Of a stretch of 64,000 bases of DNA, positions 7,755 through 17,208 are shown piece after piece. Every line of letters begins with the position of its first letter. Within the stretch, counting starts at the first letter, position 1. This DNA comes from an uncultured Aquimarina sp. (GTDB lineage Bacteria > Bacteroidota > Bacteroidia > Flavobacteriales > Flavobacteriaceae): assembly GCA_947495425.1 (NCBI GenBank), contig CANLYR010000011.1:24512-88511 (forward strand). The letters run 5' to 3'. The notes under the pieces are model-generated. The model saw only the letters and a program-made list of their open reading frames with translations. It was not told the DNA's origin and ran no database searches. A program made the position numbers and the translations under genes.

Positions 7755-10700
7755 ATGAAAAGTAAAAAGGTCTTATTTTTAGTGTTTTTTTTGGCCATTT
7801 TACTACCATCTTATGGTCAGTATGAAATGGTTATCGATGCCTATGTTTTTAATCAAGATACTAAAAAGACCGTTTCACATGCAAATGTTGGTTTTATAGA
7901 CAAAGGAGTTGGAACCGTTAGCGATGAAAACGGAAAGTTTTATTTGCGTTATGATGAGGACGAAATTAGTGATGATGATATCATACAGTTTTCAGGGGTT
8001 GGATACGAACCGATCAAATTTACGCACAAACAACTCTTTAAAATTTTAAATACCAATAACAAAATATTTCTAAAACCTTTATCAAATGATCATTCAGACC
8101 AATTGGGTGCTGCTATCGTAGCCCGTAGATTAGACTCCATAGGATACATAACCTATGATTCAAATATGATGGCATATTGGAGTGATAACAATGCCTTGGG
8201 TAGTGAAATAGGAGCCTTTATTAAATCAAGAAAAAAGAACGCCCAACTTGAGAACATACGGTTTAATATTATTGAAAATACAGCAGACAGTCTTGTTGTA
8301 AGAGTTAATATTTATAAAAATAATAAGGGCAAGCCAGGAGAGAACATAGTAATGGACAATATCTTGCACACAATTAGTCGAAAAAAAGGAGAAGAAAGGA
8401 TTGATTTGTCGGATTATAATATTAGCGTTAATCAAGATTTTATAGCCAGTATTGAATTAGTAAAGGTGTATGGAGAGAATTTCAGATTTGCAATTACCGG
8501 TAGTAGAATAGGACATTCATTTATCAAAAACGGAAGTCAAAATTCCTGGATTTCCAAAGAAGATGCTGGGATAGCATTTAAGATGCATATCAAAATTCCT
8601 TTACCATCATATACAGTAGATATGTATGAAAAACCGAAGCATATTACGCTATATTGGGATACTTCACTATCAATGAAAGATAAAAATATCGATGAAGAGA
8701 TAGCGTTTTTAGAAGCTTATTTTTTAGAATTGAATACTGCACATGTAGATTTAGTTACGTTCTCTAATAGTACAGCAAAGATAAAATCATTTATAATTGA
8801 TAATGGAGTAGGTAACACACTAATTAATGAGATTAAAAACATCAAGTATAATGGAGCTACTAATTTTTCGACGCTCTTTAACGAAAAAAACATACCCAAT
8901 CAATATCTCGTTTTTACCGATGGATACTATAACTACGGAAAACCTAAATTTGAGTACAATGATATACCGGTTTTTTACATAAGTAGCAAGATAACAGCAA
9001 ATCACAAAGAATTACAGCAGTCAGCTTATTTTACCGGTGGGATGTATATAAATCTATTAAAAACCAATCCAAGCGTAGCAATAGATAATATTTTCGATAC
9101 TACCAAAAATGATTTTGTTTATGATTTTGACACCTCTTCTGAGTTTATAAAAGGAACTGTAGCCTTCAAAGGCAAACCAATACAAGGTTGCAGGGTTTTG
9201 GTAAAAGAAACGATGAAGCATAGTGAGACTAATGCAGATGGTGTTTTTTATATACAAGCTAAAAAGGGAGATGTACTCATGTTTGACCATTTTGGTTTTA
9301 AAAGTAAAGATGTATTGGTAGAAGACAATAACAAAGATGTCAATATTGAGCTAAAGCCCAAGTATAATATGTTGGGTGAGGTAAGGTTTGAAGATGCCAA
9401 AGAGCATGTTGAACCCGAAGTAAAAATGGGTGGTATCAAAAAAAATAAACGCAAGATTGGGTTTGCCAACTATACCATTGCCAAAAAAGATTTTCCTGAT
9501 GCAGCAATATACCTACCAGATTTGATACGATTTCAGTTTCCTGCAGTTAAGGTAATATCTCCAATAAGAAATCTCGATAATACCGTATATTTAGCAAGAA
9601 GAGGAAGATCCATCGAAACAAGTACCGATATTTTGTTTGTGGTAAATGGGATTCCTCTAGATAGAGCACCAAATTTTCTGATGGTGGATATGATCGAAAA
9701 TATAACCTATACGCCAGGTATAGCTGGAGCTTCAAGATATGGTACCTTGGGCAGGAATGGAGTATTCTATATTACCACCAATATGGATCAAAGCATTTTG
9801 GGAAAACGAGAGGAAAAAGAAAACACGTTGTTGATTACTGACAACGAATATAAAGAAGCGAGTATACAATTGATGCAACAAAATAATAGGCCAAAACATC
9901 TAGAGACGTTATGGGCAAGCACCACCTATGAAGAGGCAGTTGATCAATATTATCAATTACGTGAAAACCATATTCACGACACAAAGTTTTATCTGTATTG
10001 CTTTGAGTATTTTAAATATCGAAACATTGATTTTTCTAAAGAAATATTATCAAATCTTGCAGAAATAAGAGATAGTGATTATGGTACGCTTCGAGCATTA
10101 GCCTTCAGGCTAGAAGCGTTAGGAGAGAAAAAAGATGCAATGCTTATTTATAAGCGTATTTTTGAAATAAAACCTGATTATGCACAATCCTATCTTGATT
10201 TGGCCAGAATTTACAAGGATAATAAGCAGTATCAAAAGGCATTCGATATCTACAAAATTATGCTTCAGGATAAAGAAAGGGTTGTAGATTTTAAAGAAGT
10301 GAAACCGCAGGTTGTATCACAATTACAACACCTTCTTAATCTTAATAGAATAGAGGTGTCATACACCGATGTGCCAAGAGATTTTCTTGTTGTTAAAAGT
10401 GCACCAGTGCGTATTGTTTTTGATTGGAATGATCCCAAAGCAAAGTTTGATCTTCAATTTGTAAATCCTAAAAATAAGTTTTACGAATGGCACAATCAAT
10501 TGCATCAAAATAAACAACTTACCCCCAAGGATAAAGGTTATGGAGCACTATCCAAAGAGTTTGTTCTGGATAATTCGTTACAAGGCAATTGGATAGTGAA
10601 TCTCGAGGCGGATCGCAATTTATCAATTTATGACAATGTCTTTTTGAAATATACTATATACAGGAACTATGGTCTATCTAATGAGACCAAAGAGGTGAAA

Positions 10701-10757
10701 TTTATAAAATTATACAATCAAAAGGAAAAAGTAACGCTGGATACGTTTTCTATATAA
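7755..10757 (+). CDS. Large hybrid envelope protein: regulatory-like domains, VWA, TonB plug, TPR
   Basis: The frame opens at ATG 7731, but ATG 7755 gives a standard signal peptide (MKSKKVLFLVFFLAILLPSY-GQ). In order (residues from 7755): a carboxypeptidase-D-regulatory-like domain (about 25-105); a beta-rich region; a VWA domain (about 290-420) with complete MIDAS elements (WDTSLSM, GATNFST, FTDG); a second regulatory-like domain (about 460-540); a SusC-type plug-like segment (about 575-680, with ILFVVNGIPLDRAP and RNGVFYITT); TPR helices (about 740-860); and a C-terminal beta domain resembling DUF2135/YfaP. No beta-barrel follows the plug. A cell-surface or periplasmic assembly role is plausible, but the function is unknown. 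Confidence 0.8.
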   Translation: MKSKKVLFLVFFLAILLPSYGQYEMVIDAYVFNQDTKKTVSHANVGFIDKGVGTVSDENGKFYLRYDEDEISDDDIIQFSGVGYEPIKFTHKQLFKILNTNNKIFLKPLSNDHSDQLGAAIVARRLDSIGYITYDSNMMAYWSDNNALGSEIGAFIKSRKKNAQLENIRFNIIENTADSLVVRVNIYKNNKGKPGENIVMDNILHTISRKKGEERIDLSDYNISVNQDFIASIELVKVYGENFRFAITGSRIGHSFIKNGSQNSWISKEDAGIAFKMHIKIPLPSYTVDMYEKPKHITLYWDTSLSMKDKNIDEEIAFLEAYFLELNTAHVDLVTFSNSTAKIKSFIIDNGVGNTLINEIKNIKYNGATNFSTLFNEKNIPNQYLVFTDGYYNYGKPKFEYNDIPVFYISSKITANHKELQQSAYFTGGMYINLLKTNPSVAIDNIFDTTKNDFVYDFDTSSEFIKGTVAFKGKPIQGCRVLVKETMKHSETNADGVFYIQAKKGDVLMFDHFGFKSKDVLVEDNNKDVNIELKPKYNMLGEVRFEDAKEHVEPEVKMGGIKKNKRKIGFANYTIAKKDFPDAAIYLPDLIRFQFPAVKVISPIRNLDNTVYLARRGRSIETSTDILFVVNGIPLDRAPNFLMVDMIENITYTPGIAGASRYGTLGRNGVFYITTNMDQSILGKREEKENTLLITDNEYKEASIQLMQQNNRPKHLETLWASTTYEEAVDQYYQLRENHIHDTKFYLYCFEYFKYRNIDFSKEILSNLAEIRDSDYGTLRALAFRLEALGEKKDAMLIYKRIFEIKPDYAQSYLDLARIYKDNKQYQKAFDIYKIMLQDKERVVDFKEVKPQVVSQLQHLLNLNRIEVSYTDVPRDFLVVKSAPVRIVFDWNDPKAKFDLQFVNPKNKFYEWHNQLHQNKQLTPKDKGYGALSKEFVLDNSLQGNWIVNLEADRNLSIYDNVFLKYTIYRNYGLSNETKEVKFIKLYNQKEKVTLDTFSI

Positions 10758-10876
10758 TGACTTCAATATATGAGTACGCCAAGAATCTATATTGTATGGC
10801 TACAGTGTTAAGAAGCATTTGTTTTAAGACCAATTTTCTTACCTTTCCCTTCACTACAAACAAAAACACGTACGAT

Positions 10877-12667
10877 ATGATTAAAAAAATACTTACTGTA
10901 GTATGCATTGCTATAGTTTTTACAGGATGTAAGGACGAGAAAACTACCAAAGCACCAATTACAGCAATAGATATTAGCGCCAAATTTGATGAAATGCTAG
11001 GTAATTATTACGAAGAAGGCTTACAGCTCAATCCTATACAAGCTACCTACGCTGGGGATAATCGTTTTAATGACCAGTTTCCAAATCCATTGGCAGATGA
11101 AACGGTAAACAAGGTAAAGGCATATTACAACAAATACAAAGAAGAACTAGCCAAATTTGACGATACTACACTTTCTGAAAGTGAAAAAATGACCAAAGCT
11201 ATCCTAAATTGGGAATGTGATATCAACCTCGAAGGTTTTAAGTACAGAAAAGACTATTTTCCAATAGATCAGATGTGGTCTATAAATTTGTCCGCAGGTC
11301 AATTGGCAAGTGGGGCTAGTGCACAGCCTTTCAAAACTGTGAAAGACTATAAGAATTGGCTCAAACGTCTTGAGGGATATTTGGAGTGGATGAATTCTGC
11401 CAAAGAAAAAATGAAAGAAGGTATGACCCAAGGGTATGTGCTGCCAAAACCTTTAATTGTAAAAGTACTTCCTCAATTAGAAGCGCTAACGGTAGAAGAT
11501 CTGGATCAACATCTTTTTTATACTCCAGCAAAGAGTTTTCCTAAAGATTTTTCTGAAGCAGATAAAAAACAACTGACTGAGGCGTATAGTACAATGGTAT
11601 CCGAAAAAATTATCCCTGCCTACAAAAGTTTACATGACTTTATGAGTACCGAATATCTTGAAGCAGGTAGAGCTAGCTCAGGTATTTCTGATATTCCTAA
11701 CGGTGAAGCGTTGTATAAGTATCAAATCAAGCTATATACAACAACCAACATGACTGCCGATGAGATTCATAAGCTAGGATTGTCTGAAGTTGCACGAATA
11801 TCCTCTGAAATGGAGAAAATAAAAGAACAGGTTGGATATAAAGGTGACCTAAAATCATTCTTTGATCATGTGCGCAATAAGAAAGAACTGATGCCATTCA
11901 CAGCGCCACAACAAGTGATCGATAATTTCAACGCGATCCATGATCGTATGAAACCACAGATCGAAAAATTGTTTGATGTAAAACCAAAAACACTTTTTGA
12001 AGTACGACGTACAGAAGCGTTTCGTGAGAAATCTGCAAGCGCAGAATATAATCCCGGATCATTAGATGGGACTCGTCCGGGGATTTTTTATACCCCAATT
12101 CCAGAGGTTACAAAATACAATACGTACAGCGATGAGTCTTTATTTTTACATGAGGCTATCCCAGGACATCACTATCAAATTTCGCTAACGCGAGAAAGCG
12201 AAGTGTTACCAAAATTCAGAAAAACACTTTGGTATAGCGGGTATGGCGAAGGTTGGGCATTATACAGTGAGTCTTTGGGTAAAGAACTAGGATTATATAC
12301 CGATCCATACCAGTATTTTGGGATGTTAGGTGCAGAAATGCATCGTGCTGTTCGTTTGGTAGTAGATACAGGATTACATTCTAAAGGGTGGACAAGAGAG
12401 CAAGCGATACAATATTCATTAAATAACGAAGCAGAATCAGAAGCTGGGATCACCTCAGAGATCGAACGTTATATGGCCAATCCCGGTCAGGCATTATCCT
12501 ATAAAATTGGTCAGTTGAAGATTATCGAATTGCGAGCAAAAGCAGAAAAAGAGTTAGGAGACACATTCGATATTCGACAATTTCATAACCAAGTACTAGA
12601 AACCGGATGTGTACCCCTGGCATTACTAGAACATAAGATCAATACCTGGATTGTTACAAGCAAATAG
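10877..12667 (+). CDS. DUF885 family metallohydrolase-like lipoprotein
   Basis: The frame extends back to 10757 (overlapping the previous gene's end), but the ATG at 10877 gives a lipoprotein signal (MIKKILTVVCIAIVFTGC), so it is chosen. The protein is about 596 residues, the usual DUF885 length. The conserved HEAIPGHH motif (in SLFLHEAIPGHHYQISL) and the following GEGWALYSESLGKE block are intact and suggest a zinc-dependent hydrolase or peptidase. It is probably anchored in the envelope. It stands about 120 bp behind the VWA hybrid gene. Confidence 0.88.
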   Translation: MIKKILTVVCIAIVFTGCKDEKTTKAPITAIDISAKFDEMLGNYYEEGLQLNPIQATYAGDNRFNDQFPNPLADETVNKVKAYYNKYKEELAKFDDTTLSESEKMTKAILNWECDINLEGFKYRKDYFPIDQMWSINLSAGQLASGASAQPFKTVKDYKNWLKRLEGYLEWMNSAKEKMKEGMTQGYVLPKPLIVKVLPQLEALTVEDLDQHLFYTPAKSFPKDFSEADKKQLTEAYSTMVSEKIIPAYKSLHDFMSTEYLEAGRASSGISDIPNGEALYKYQIKLYTTTNMTADEIHKLGLSEVARISSEMEKIKEQVGYKGDLKSFFDHVRNKKELMPFTAPQQVIDNFNAIHDRMKPQIEKLFDVKPKTLFEVRRTEAFREKSASAEYNPGSLDGTRPGIFYTPIPEVTKYNTYSDESLFLHEAIPGHHYQISLTRESEVLPKFRKTLWYSGYGEGWALYSESLGKELGLYTDPYQYFGMLGAEMHRAVRLVVDTGLHSKGWTREQAIQYSLNNEAESEAGITSEIERYMANPGQALSYKIGQLKIIELRAKAEKELGDTFDIRQFHNQVLETGCVPLALLEHKINTWIVTSK

Positions 12668-12742
12668 TATTTATATACTCCCTTAGGCATCATTTGGGTT
12701 AAAATACTGTAAATATTGTAAAGGGTTTTTTGGAATGAAGTT

Positions 12743-12809
12743 GTTTTACTCGATAATCCTGCCTCAGGAAGACACAGCGAGATTTGAATGCACCGAGGAT
12801 TGACTCGAA
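12743..12809. repeat. Dispersed intergenic repeat, copy 1
   Basis: GTTTTACTCGATAAT (12743-12757) and GAGATTTGAATGC..CGAGGATTG (from 12779) are shared, in the same order, with a second intergenic site at 28,739-28,779. This copy carries an extra stretch of about 20 bp (12758-12778) with a small TCCTG/CAGGA hairpin between the two conserved blocks. It lies in the 408-bp gap between the DUF885 and amidohydrolase genes. Apart from the terminator at 12861, nothing else recognisable is in that gap. Confidence 0.6.
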
Positions 12810-12860
12810 ACCTTAATACCTGTTCTTTTGGAACACCTCTTGGGCTTATATACGCATTGA

Positions 12861-12893
12861 AGGTTTGACCTATTAAAGTCAAACCTTTTTTTA
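12861..12893 (+). terminator. Rho-independent terminator
   Basis: The 9-bp stem AGGTTTGAC (12861-12869) / GTCAAACCT (12878-12886) has an 8-nt loop and is followed by a run of seven T. It is the likely end of the DUF885 transcript, about 200 bp after the stop codon. Confidence 0.85.
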
Positions 12894-13075
12894 TAATCTT
12901 GATTGGAAGCACATTTCGATACAAATACTGATTCGTATGAATAATATGAGGCGATATGATATTTTCTAACAAAAAGAATGGCTAGTATACAACTTTATTA
13001 AGAAAACCTTAACCACCTCAAAAGCCAGATATCCCTATTTTTAGATCCATAAAGACAACTCAACTCAACTATACC

Positions 13076-14710
13076 ATGCAAAAAATTAGCTTTTTATTTA
13101 TTAGCACCTTATTTTTTATTTCCTGCCAACAATCTAAATTACCAGTAGATTTGTTAGTCCTAAATGCCAATATATATACAGTAGATGATAACAATCCCAA
13201 AGCTGAGGCATTTGCAATACAGGATGGTAATTTTATTGCCGTTGGAAGTACCGAAGAGTTACTTCAGAAATATACAGCTACAGATACACTGGATGCTAAC
13301 GGAAAGACCATCCTACCGGGACTAATTGATGCACATTGCCATTTTTATAGATTAGGGCTACAGCAGCAAAAAGTAGATCTTGTAGGGACTAAGAGTTATG
13401 ATGAGGTTCTGGATCGTATTGTCGAATTTCAGAAAGAGAAAAATGTAACTTTTATCACTGGGCGGGGTTGGGATCAAAACGATTGGGAGATAAAAGAATT
13501 TCCGAACAAAGAAAAACTTGATAGTTTATTTCCTGATACTCCGGTGGCTGTTACCAGGGTAGATGGTCACGCATTACTAGTCAATCAAAAAGCGTTGGAT
13601 ATGGCTGGTATTAATATATATGTTGATGTCATAGGAGGCGAGATTATTAAAAAAGAAGGCAAGCTCACAGGAGTACTGGTAGATAATGCGATGGTAATGA
13701 TTAACAAGATATTACCAGAACCCACTCTTAAGGAGAAAATACAAGCTTTAAAAGATGCAGAGAAGATCAACTTTAGCTATGGATTAACTACAGTAGATGA
13801 TGCAGGATTAAGCCCACAAGTGATCGCTCTGATCGATAGTCTTCAAAAAACAGATCAGCTCAACATTAGAATGTATGCTATGGTCAGTAATGTGCCCGAA
13901 TATGTAGACTATTACTTAGAAAAAGGAGTGCATAAAACAGATAAGCTAAATGTCTCTTCATTCAAAGTATATGCAGATGGTGCATTAGGATCCAGGGGAG
14001 CCACATTAAAACAACCGTATTCTGATCAGGAAAATCATTATGGAGCCATGGTCATTGGTAACGAAGACTTTAAAAATTTAGCAAGCCGATTAGCAGCATC
14101 TCCTTTTCAGATGAATACGCATGCGATAGGGGATTCTGCCAATGCTGTAGTGATGAATACTTATTATGAGGTACTTAAGAACAAGTCCGACCGCAGATGG
14201 CGAGTAGAACATGCTCAGGTAGTAGCACCAGAAGAGTTCAAACTCTTAAATGATAACCTTGTCATGAGTGTTCAGCCCACACATGCTACTAGTGATATGT
14301 ACTGGGCAGACGAAAGATTGGGTGAAGAACGTATCAAAGGAGCCTATGCATATAAAAAATTATTAGAAAAAACAGGTAAACTCGCTTTGGGGACCGATTA
14401 TCCGGTAGAGCATGTGAGTCCGTTTTATACATTTTATGCGGCCGTTGCCCGAAAAGACCTCAAGCAGTATCCAGAAGAAGGTTTTCAGAAAGAAGATGCA
14501 TTAACACGCGAAGAAACGCTAAAAGGAATGACAATCTGGGCGGCTTACAGTAATTTTGAAGAAATAGAAAAAGGAAGCATTACAGTAGGTAAATTTGCTG
14601 ATTTTGTGATTCTAGTGGATAATATCATGGAAGTTGAAGAAGACAAAATTCCTAACATCAAGGTTAAAGCTACTTATATTGCGGGTGAGCAAGTTTTTGT
14701 GATAGATTAG
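13076..14710 (+). CDS. Amidohydrolase lipoprotein (YtcJ-like, amidohydrolase 3 family)
   Basis: 544 residues. The lipoprotein signal MQKISFLFISTLFFISC places it in the envelope. Metal-binding motifs of the amidohydrolase superfamily are visible: H-x-H in PGLIDAHCHFYRLG (about residue 80), HAIGDSANAV (about 350), WRVEHAQVV, and LGTDYPVEHVSP (the Asp near the C-terminal end). The N-terminal (LVLNANIYTVDD) and C-terminal (GKFADFVIL) beta-sandwich parts are complete. The family hydrolyses amide or ester bonds of small molecules. The substrate is unknown. It appears to be a single-gene unit. Confidence 0.9.
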   Translation: MQKISFLFISTLFFISCQQSKLPVDLLVLNANIYTVDDNNPKAEAFAIQDGNFIAVGSTEELLQKYTATDTLDANGKTILPGLIDAHCHFYRLGLQQQKVDLVGTKSYDEVLDRIVEFQKEKNVTFITGRGWDQNDWEIKEFPNKEKLDSLFPDTPVAVTRVDGHALLVNQKALDMAGINIYVDVIGGEIIKKEGKLTGVLVDNAMVMINKILPEPTLKEKIQALKDAEKINFSYGLTTVDDAGLSPQVIALIDSLQKTDQLNIRMYAMVSNVPEYVDYYLEKGVHKTDKLNVSSFKVYADGALGSRGATLKQPYSDQENHYGAMVIGNEDFKNLASRLAASPFQMNTHAIGDSANAVVMNTYYEVLKNKSDRRWRVEHAQVVAPEEFKLLNDNLVMSVQPTHATSDMYWADERLGEERIKGAYAYKKLLEKTGKLALGTDYPVEHVSPFYTFYAAVARKDLKQYPEEGFQKEDALTREETLKGMTIWAAYSNFEEIEKGSITVGKFADFVILVDNIMEVEEDKIPNIKVKATYIAGEQVFVID

Positions 14711-14816
14711 CCTGTCTTTTTTGAATTTAGTTATGTATAAGAAGATATATTGGCAAATCAAGATGTTTTTTACTGATTGGTTAACCACAAACAATAAAAT
14801 AGTCCTCTACATTAAC

Positions 14817-14849
14817 TTTACGTAGTAATTTATTATATTTGTACGTAAA
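14817..14849 (+). promoter_or_regulatory. Promoter with overlapping inverted-repeat operator for the toxin-antitoxin pair
   Basis: A Bacteroidota -7 element TAtaTTTG lies at 14834-14841. It is flanked by the perfect inverted repeat TTTACGTA (14817-14824) / TACGTAAA (14842-14849). The right arm directly abuts the -7 element, 10 bp before the antitoxin ATG at 14859. This layout fits autorepression by the antitoxin or toxin-antitoxin complex. No clear -33 TTG is visible. Confidence 0.6.
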
Positions 14850-14858
14850 TTTTGCAAC

Positions 14859-15104
14859 ATGGACAAAAAACTAACATTAAGTTTAGATAAAAGTATAATC
14901 GAAAGTGCTAAAAAATATGCTAAATCGAATGATATCAGTTTATCTAAACTTATCGAAGCATATTTGAAAACGCTAACTAAAAGTAGGAAAAGTAAAACAG
15001 ATATAACTCCTCTCGTAGAAAGTTTGAGTGGCGTGATATCTTTCGATAAAGATTTTGATATAAAAGATTCTTATACTGATTATCTAATTGAAAAATATAA
15101 ATGA
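14859..15104 (+). CDS. DUF6364-type antitoxin
   Basis: 81 residues. An N-terminal strand MDKKLTLSLDKSIIESAKKYAK followed by SLSKLIEAYL is the ribbon-helix-helix-like pattern of DUF6364 antitoxins. The C-terminal half (SKTDITPLVESLSGVI...) would bind the toxin. It overlaps the PIN gene by 4 bp (ATGA at 15101), so translation is coupled. It probably represses its own promoter through the palindrome at 14817-14849. Confidence 0.85.
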   Translation: MDKKLTLSLDKSIIESAKKYAKSNDISLSKLIEAYLKTLTKSRKSKTDITPLVESLSGVISFDKDFDIKDSYTDYLIEKYK

Positions 15105-15514
15105 GTAGATTATTAATTGACACCAATATTATTATAGACTTATTATCCAAAAGAGATAAATTCTATGACGAGGCAGCTGATCTATTCTCTCGGGCAGATA
15201 AAAAAGAATTAGAATTAACAATTTCATCATTGACATTTGCTAATACGAATTATATTCTTTCTAAAATAAAATCGGAAAAAGAAGCTCGAAAAATATTACG
15301 TAAATTTAAGGTGCTTGTAGAGTTATTAAGTTTGGATGATAAAATAACGGAATTAGCTTTAAGTGATGATAATTTTCGAGATTTCGAAGATGGACTGCAA
15401 TATTATTCAGCAATTGAAAATCAAATTGATGTGATTATTACTCGAAATAAAAAGGACTTTAAAAACTCAAAAATTCCAGTACTTACAGCAAAAGAATTCT
15501 TGGCACGAAAATAA
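15101..15514 (+). CDS. PIN-domain toxin (VapC-like ribonuclease)
   Basis: 137 residues with the PIN fold: LLIDTNIIIDLLSKR carries the first acidic residue, LTFANTNYIL follows, and the later conserved acidics lie in DDNFRDFEDGLQYYSA and DVIITRNKKDFKNS. These match the VapC Mg2+-dependent RNase family. The acidic active-site residues look intact. The upstream DUF6364 gene overlaps it, forming a type II toxin-antitoxin pair. No mobile element is seen beside it. Confidence 0.9.
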   Translation: MSRLLIDTNIIIDLLSKRDKFYDEAADLFSRADKKELELTISSLTFANTNYILSKIKSEKEARKILRKFKVLVELLSLDDKITELALSDDNFRDFEDGLQYYSAIENQIDVIITRNKKDFKNSKIPVLTAKEFLARK

Positions 15515-15594
15515 TGCCAGTGGTTAACTTGATATACTATTTAGATGTGCTCAATCAAAAGCGCCTATGGTGCCGTAAGTGACTAATGTATTGA

Positions 15595-16371
15595 TTATCT
15601 CCCTCCATTAGCTCGCAAATCAGCAATACATTGGCTATCAAGCTCAGGTACTTCGTTACCAATACCCATCATGCCGCTACCAAATTCTATGGCAGCTTCC
15701 ATCAAGCATCCGGCTACATTGCAATGGTTATTACCTTCACCTTCTGTATCGGTAGCTTCATGTTCAGATTGTAAAGGGGTACTAATATTTACTAATCCAA
15801 GTAAATGTGCAAATTCATGATTTAGGGTTGCAGTTTCAATTGTACTTAATAAAGGAGCGCCAGGTCGATTACTAAACTTACGCAGTGTTTCTTCGTAAAT
15901 CACCACCGAAGTGTTTAAATATGCTGTTCCCAAAGTAACCTGCTCATCGGTGTCCTTTTCATTACTACCATCTGCAAAGTATACATACACTGCGATGTCA
16001 CCTTCTTCATTAAATATAGTTCTGTTATCATTTTCTATAGCTCTAATTTCTTCAATGGAAAAAGGAGCTTCGCCAGAAGAAGCGACGGTGCGTTGGATAA
16101 TTGTAATTCCGTCAGGTTTGAATAAGCGTTGTTGCAAAAAGTTTCTCAACCCATTTATAGCAGTTGTAGTAGGCTCAAACCCCTGAATAGATACAATTTC
16201 AATAGATACGCTATTAAAATTTACAGCACTCAAAAGATCGTTTGCAGAAGTGCCCAGAGGTTTTGTATTTGCTTCCTGAGATGCATTATTACCGTTATCA
16301 TCGTCATCACTACACCCTACAAGTATAAATAAAGAGAGCACTAAGTAACTAAAGAGTTTTATAAGGTGCAT
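15595..16371 (-). CDS. Metzincin-like metalloprotease lipoprotein
   Basis: About 258 residues from the Met at 16371 (an alternative Met lies 4 codons upstream at 16383). Lipobox LFILVGC, then an Asp-rich linker SDDDDNG. The zinc motif is HEFAHLLGLVN, with an Asn where metzincins usually have the third His or Asp. A later His (QSEHEA) may substitute. NVAGCLMEAA supplies a Met-turn-like methionine. Similar flavobacterial lipoproteins are annotated as membrane metalloproteases. It converges with the PIN toxin gene across an 80-bp gap. Confidence 0.75.
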   Translation of the reverse strand: MHLIKLFSYLVLSLFILVGCSDDDDNGNNASQEANTKPLGTSANDLLSAVNFNSVSIEIVSIQGFEPTTTAINGLRNFLQQRLFKPDGITIIQRTVASSGEAPFSIEEIRAIENDNRTIFNEEGDIAVYVYFADGSNEKDTDEQVTLGTAYLNTSVVIYEETLRKFSNRPGAPLLSTIETATLNHEFAHLLGLVNISTPLQSEHEATDTEGEGNNHCNVAGCLMEAAIEFGSGMMGIGNEVPELDSQCIADLRANGGR

Positions 16372-16494
16372 ACTATGTAACATAATTTGTGTATAAACGA
16401 ATGAACAAGAAGCTAGTTTTTACTTTAACATCATCTTTAAAGTAATCTCTTGGTTTCTCACAAAGATTATACCATCAATACATAAATGTAAAAT

Positions 16495-17208
16495 TTAATC
16501 TGCAATACGCAACCTTGCTAGATAATCATTATTCTCACCTTCAAACAATACTTCTGATAAAAAGCCATTGGCATTAGCAGCATTTTGTAGGGTATTATAG
16601 TCAAGATATAGCCAATCAAACCAATCAGATTCTAGGGCTTTGTACTTTAGTTTATATTGCATTTCGCCATAATATCCGGCAGAAGCATCTATCCAAAAAC
16701 CATCATCTTCATCTGTAAAAAGATAGGATATGTCTGATGAGTCGATTAGGATTTGACCTCCTGGTTGTAGGAGTGTTTTCATATGTGTAAAAAACCGATC
16801 GATATAATCTAATTTACCAATAATCCCGGTTCCATTCATTAAAAACAGAAGCGTGTCAAACTTCTGATTAGACAATGTATAAATATCTTGAACCCGAGCA
16901 TTAATAATGCCTCTTTTTTTACAAATTTCTACAGCTCCTTGCGAAGTATCTATACCAAATACCTTGAGGTTTTTCTCGTTTTGAAGATAAAGGGTATGGC
17001 TACCGGCACCACAACCTACATCTAGTACGTCACCATAACTTTTGGTTAGCGCCTTTTGTTCTATAGTTGGCATCTCATCATACTTTCTGAAGAGATACGA
17101 TACAGGGATACTATCGTCATCAAAGTCTGGAGCCAACACAATGATATCTTTAGAATGGTTCTTATTATAAAAGTCTTTTATAGCTTCTCCAAAAACATCT
17201 TTGTTCAT
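16495..17208 (-). CDS. Class I SAM-dependent methyltransferase
   Basis: About 237 residues from the ATG whose complement is 17206-17208. The longer open frame to 17268 would overlap the divergent gene. Motif I GDVLDVGCGAGSHTLYL binds S-adenosylmethionine, VFGIDTSQGAVEICKK gives the acidic residue of motif II, and FDTLLFLMNGTGIIG is motif IV-like. The methyl acceptor is unknown. It is divergent from the YkgJ-type gene with only 39 bp between start codons, all of which is a 7-bp-periodic repeat. Confidence 0.88.
   Translation of the reverse strand: MNKDVFGEAIKDFYNKNHSKDIIVLAPDFDDDSIPVSYLFRKYDEMPTIEQKALTKSYGDVLDVGCGAGSHTLYLQNEKNLKVFGIDTSQGAVEICKKRGIINARVQDIYTLSNQKFDTLLFLMNGTGIIGKLDYIDRFFTHMKTLLQPGGQILIDSSDISYLFTDEDDGFWIDASAGYYGEMQYKLKYKALESDWFDWLYLDYNTLQNAANANGFLSEVLFEGENNDYLARLRIAD

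Noticed and set aside
12583..12972. 129-residue minus-strand ORF across the DUF885 gene end
   Set aside because: It spans the coding end, a dispersed repeat and a terminator, and has no protein-family features.
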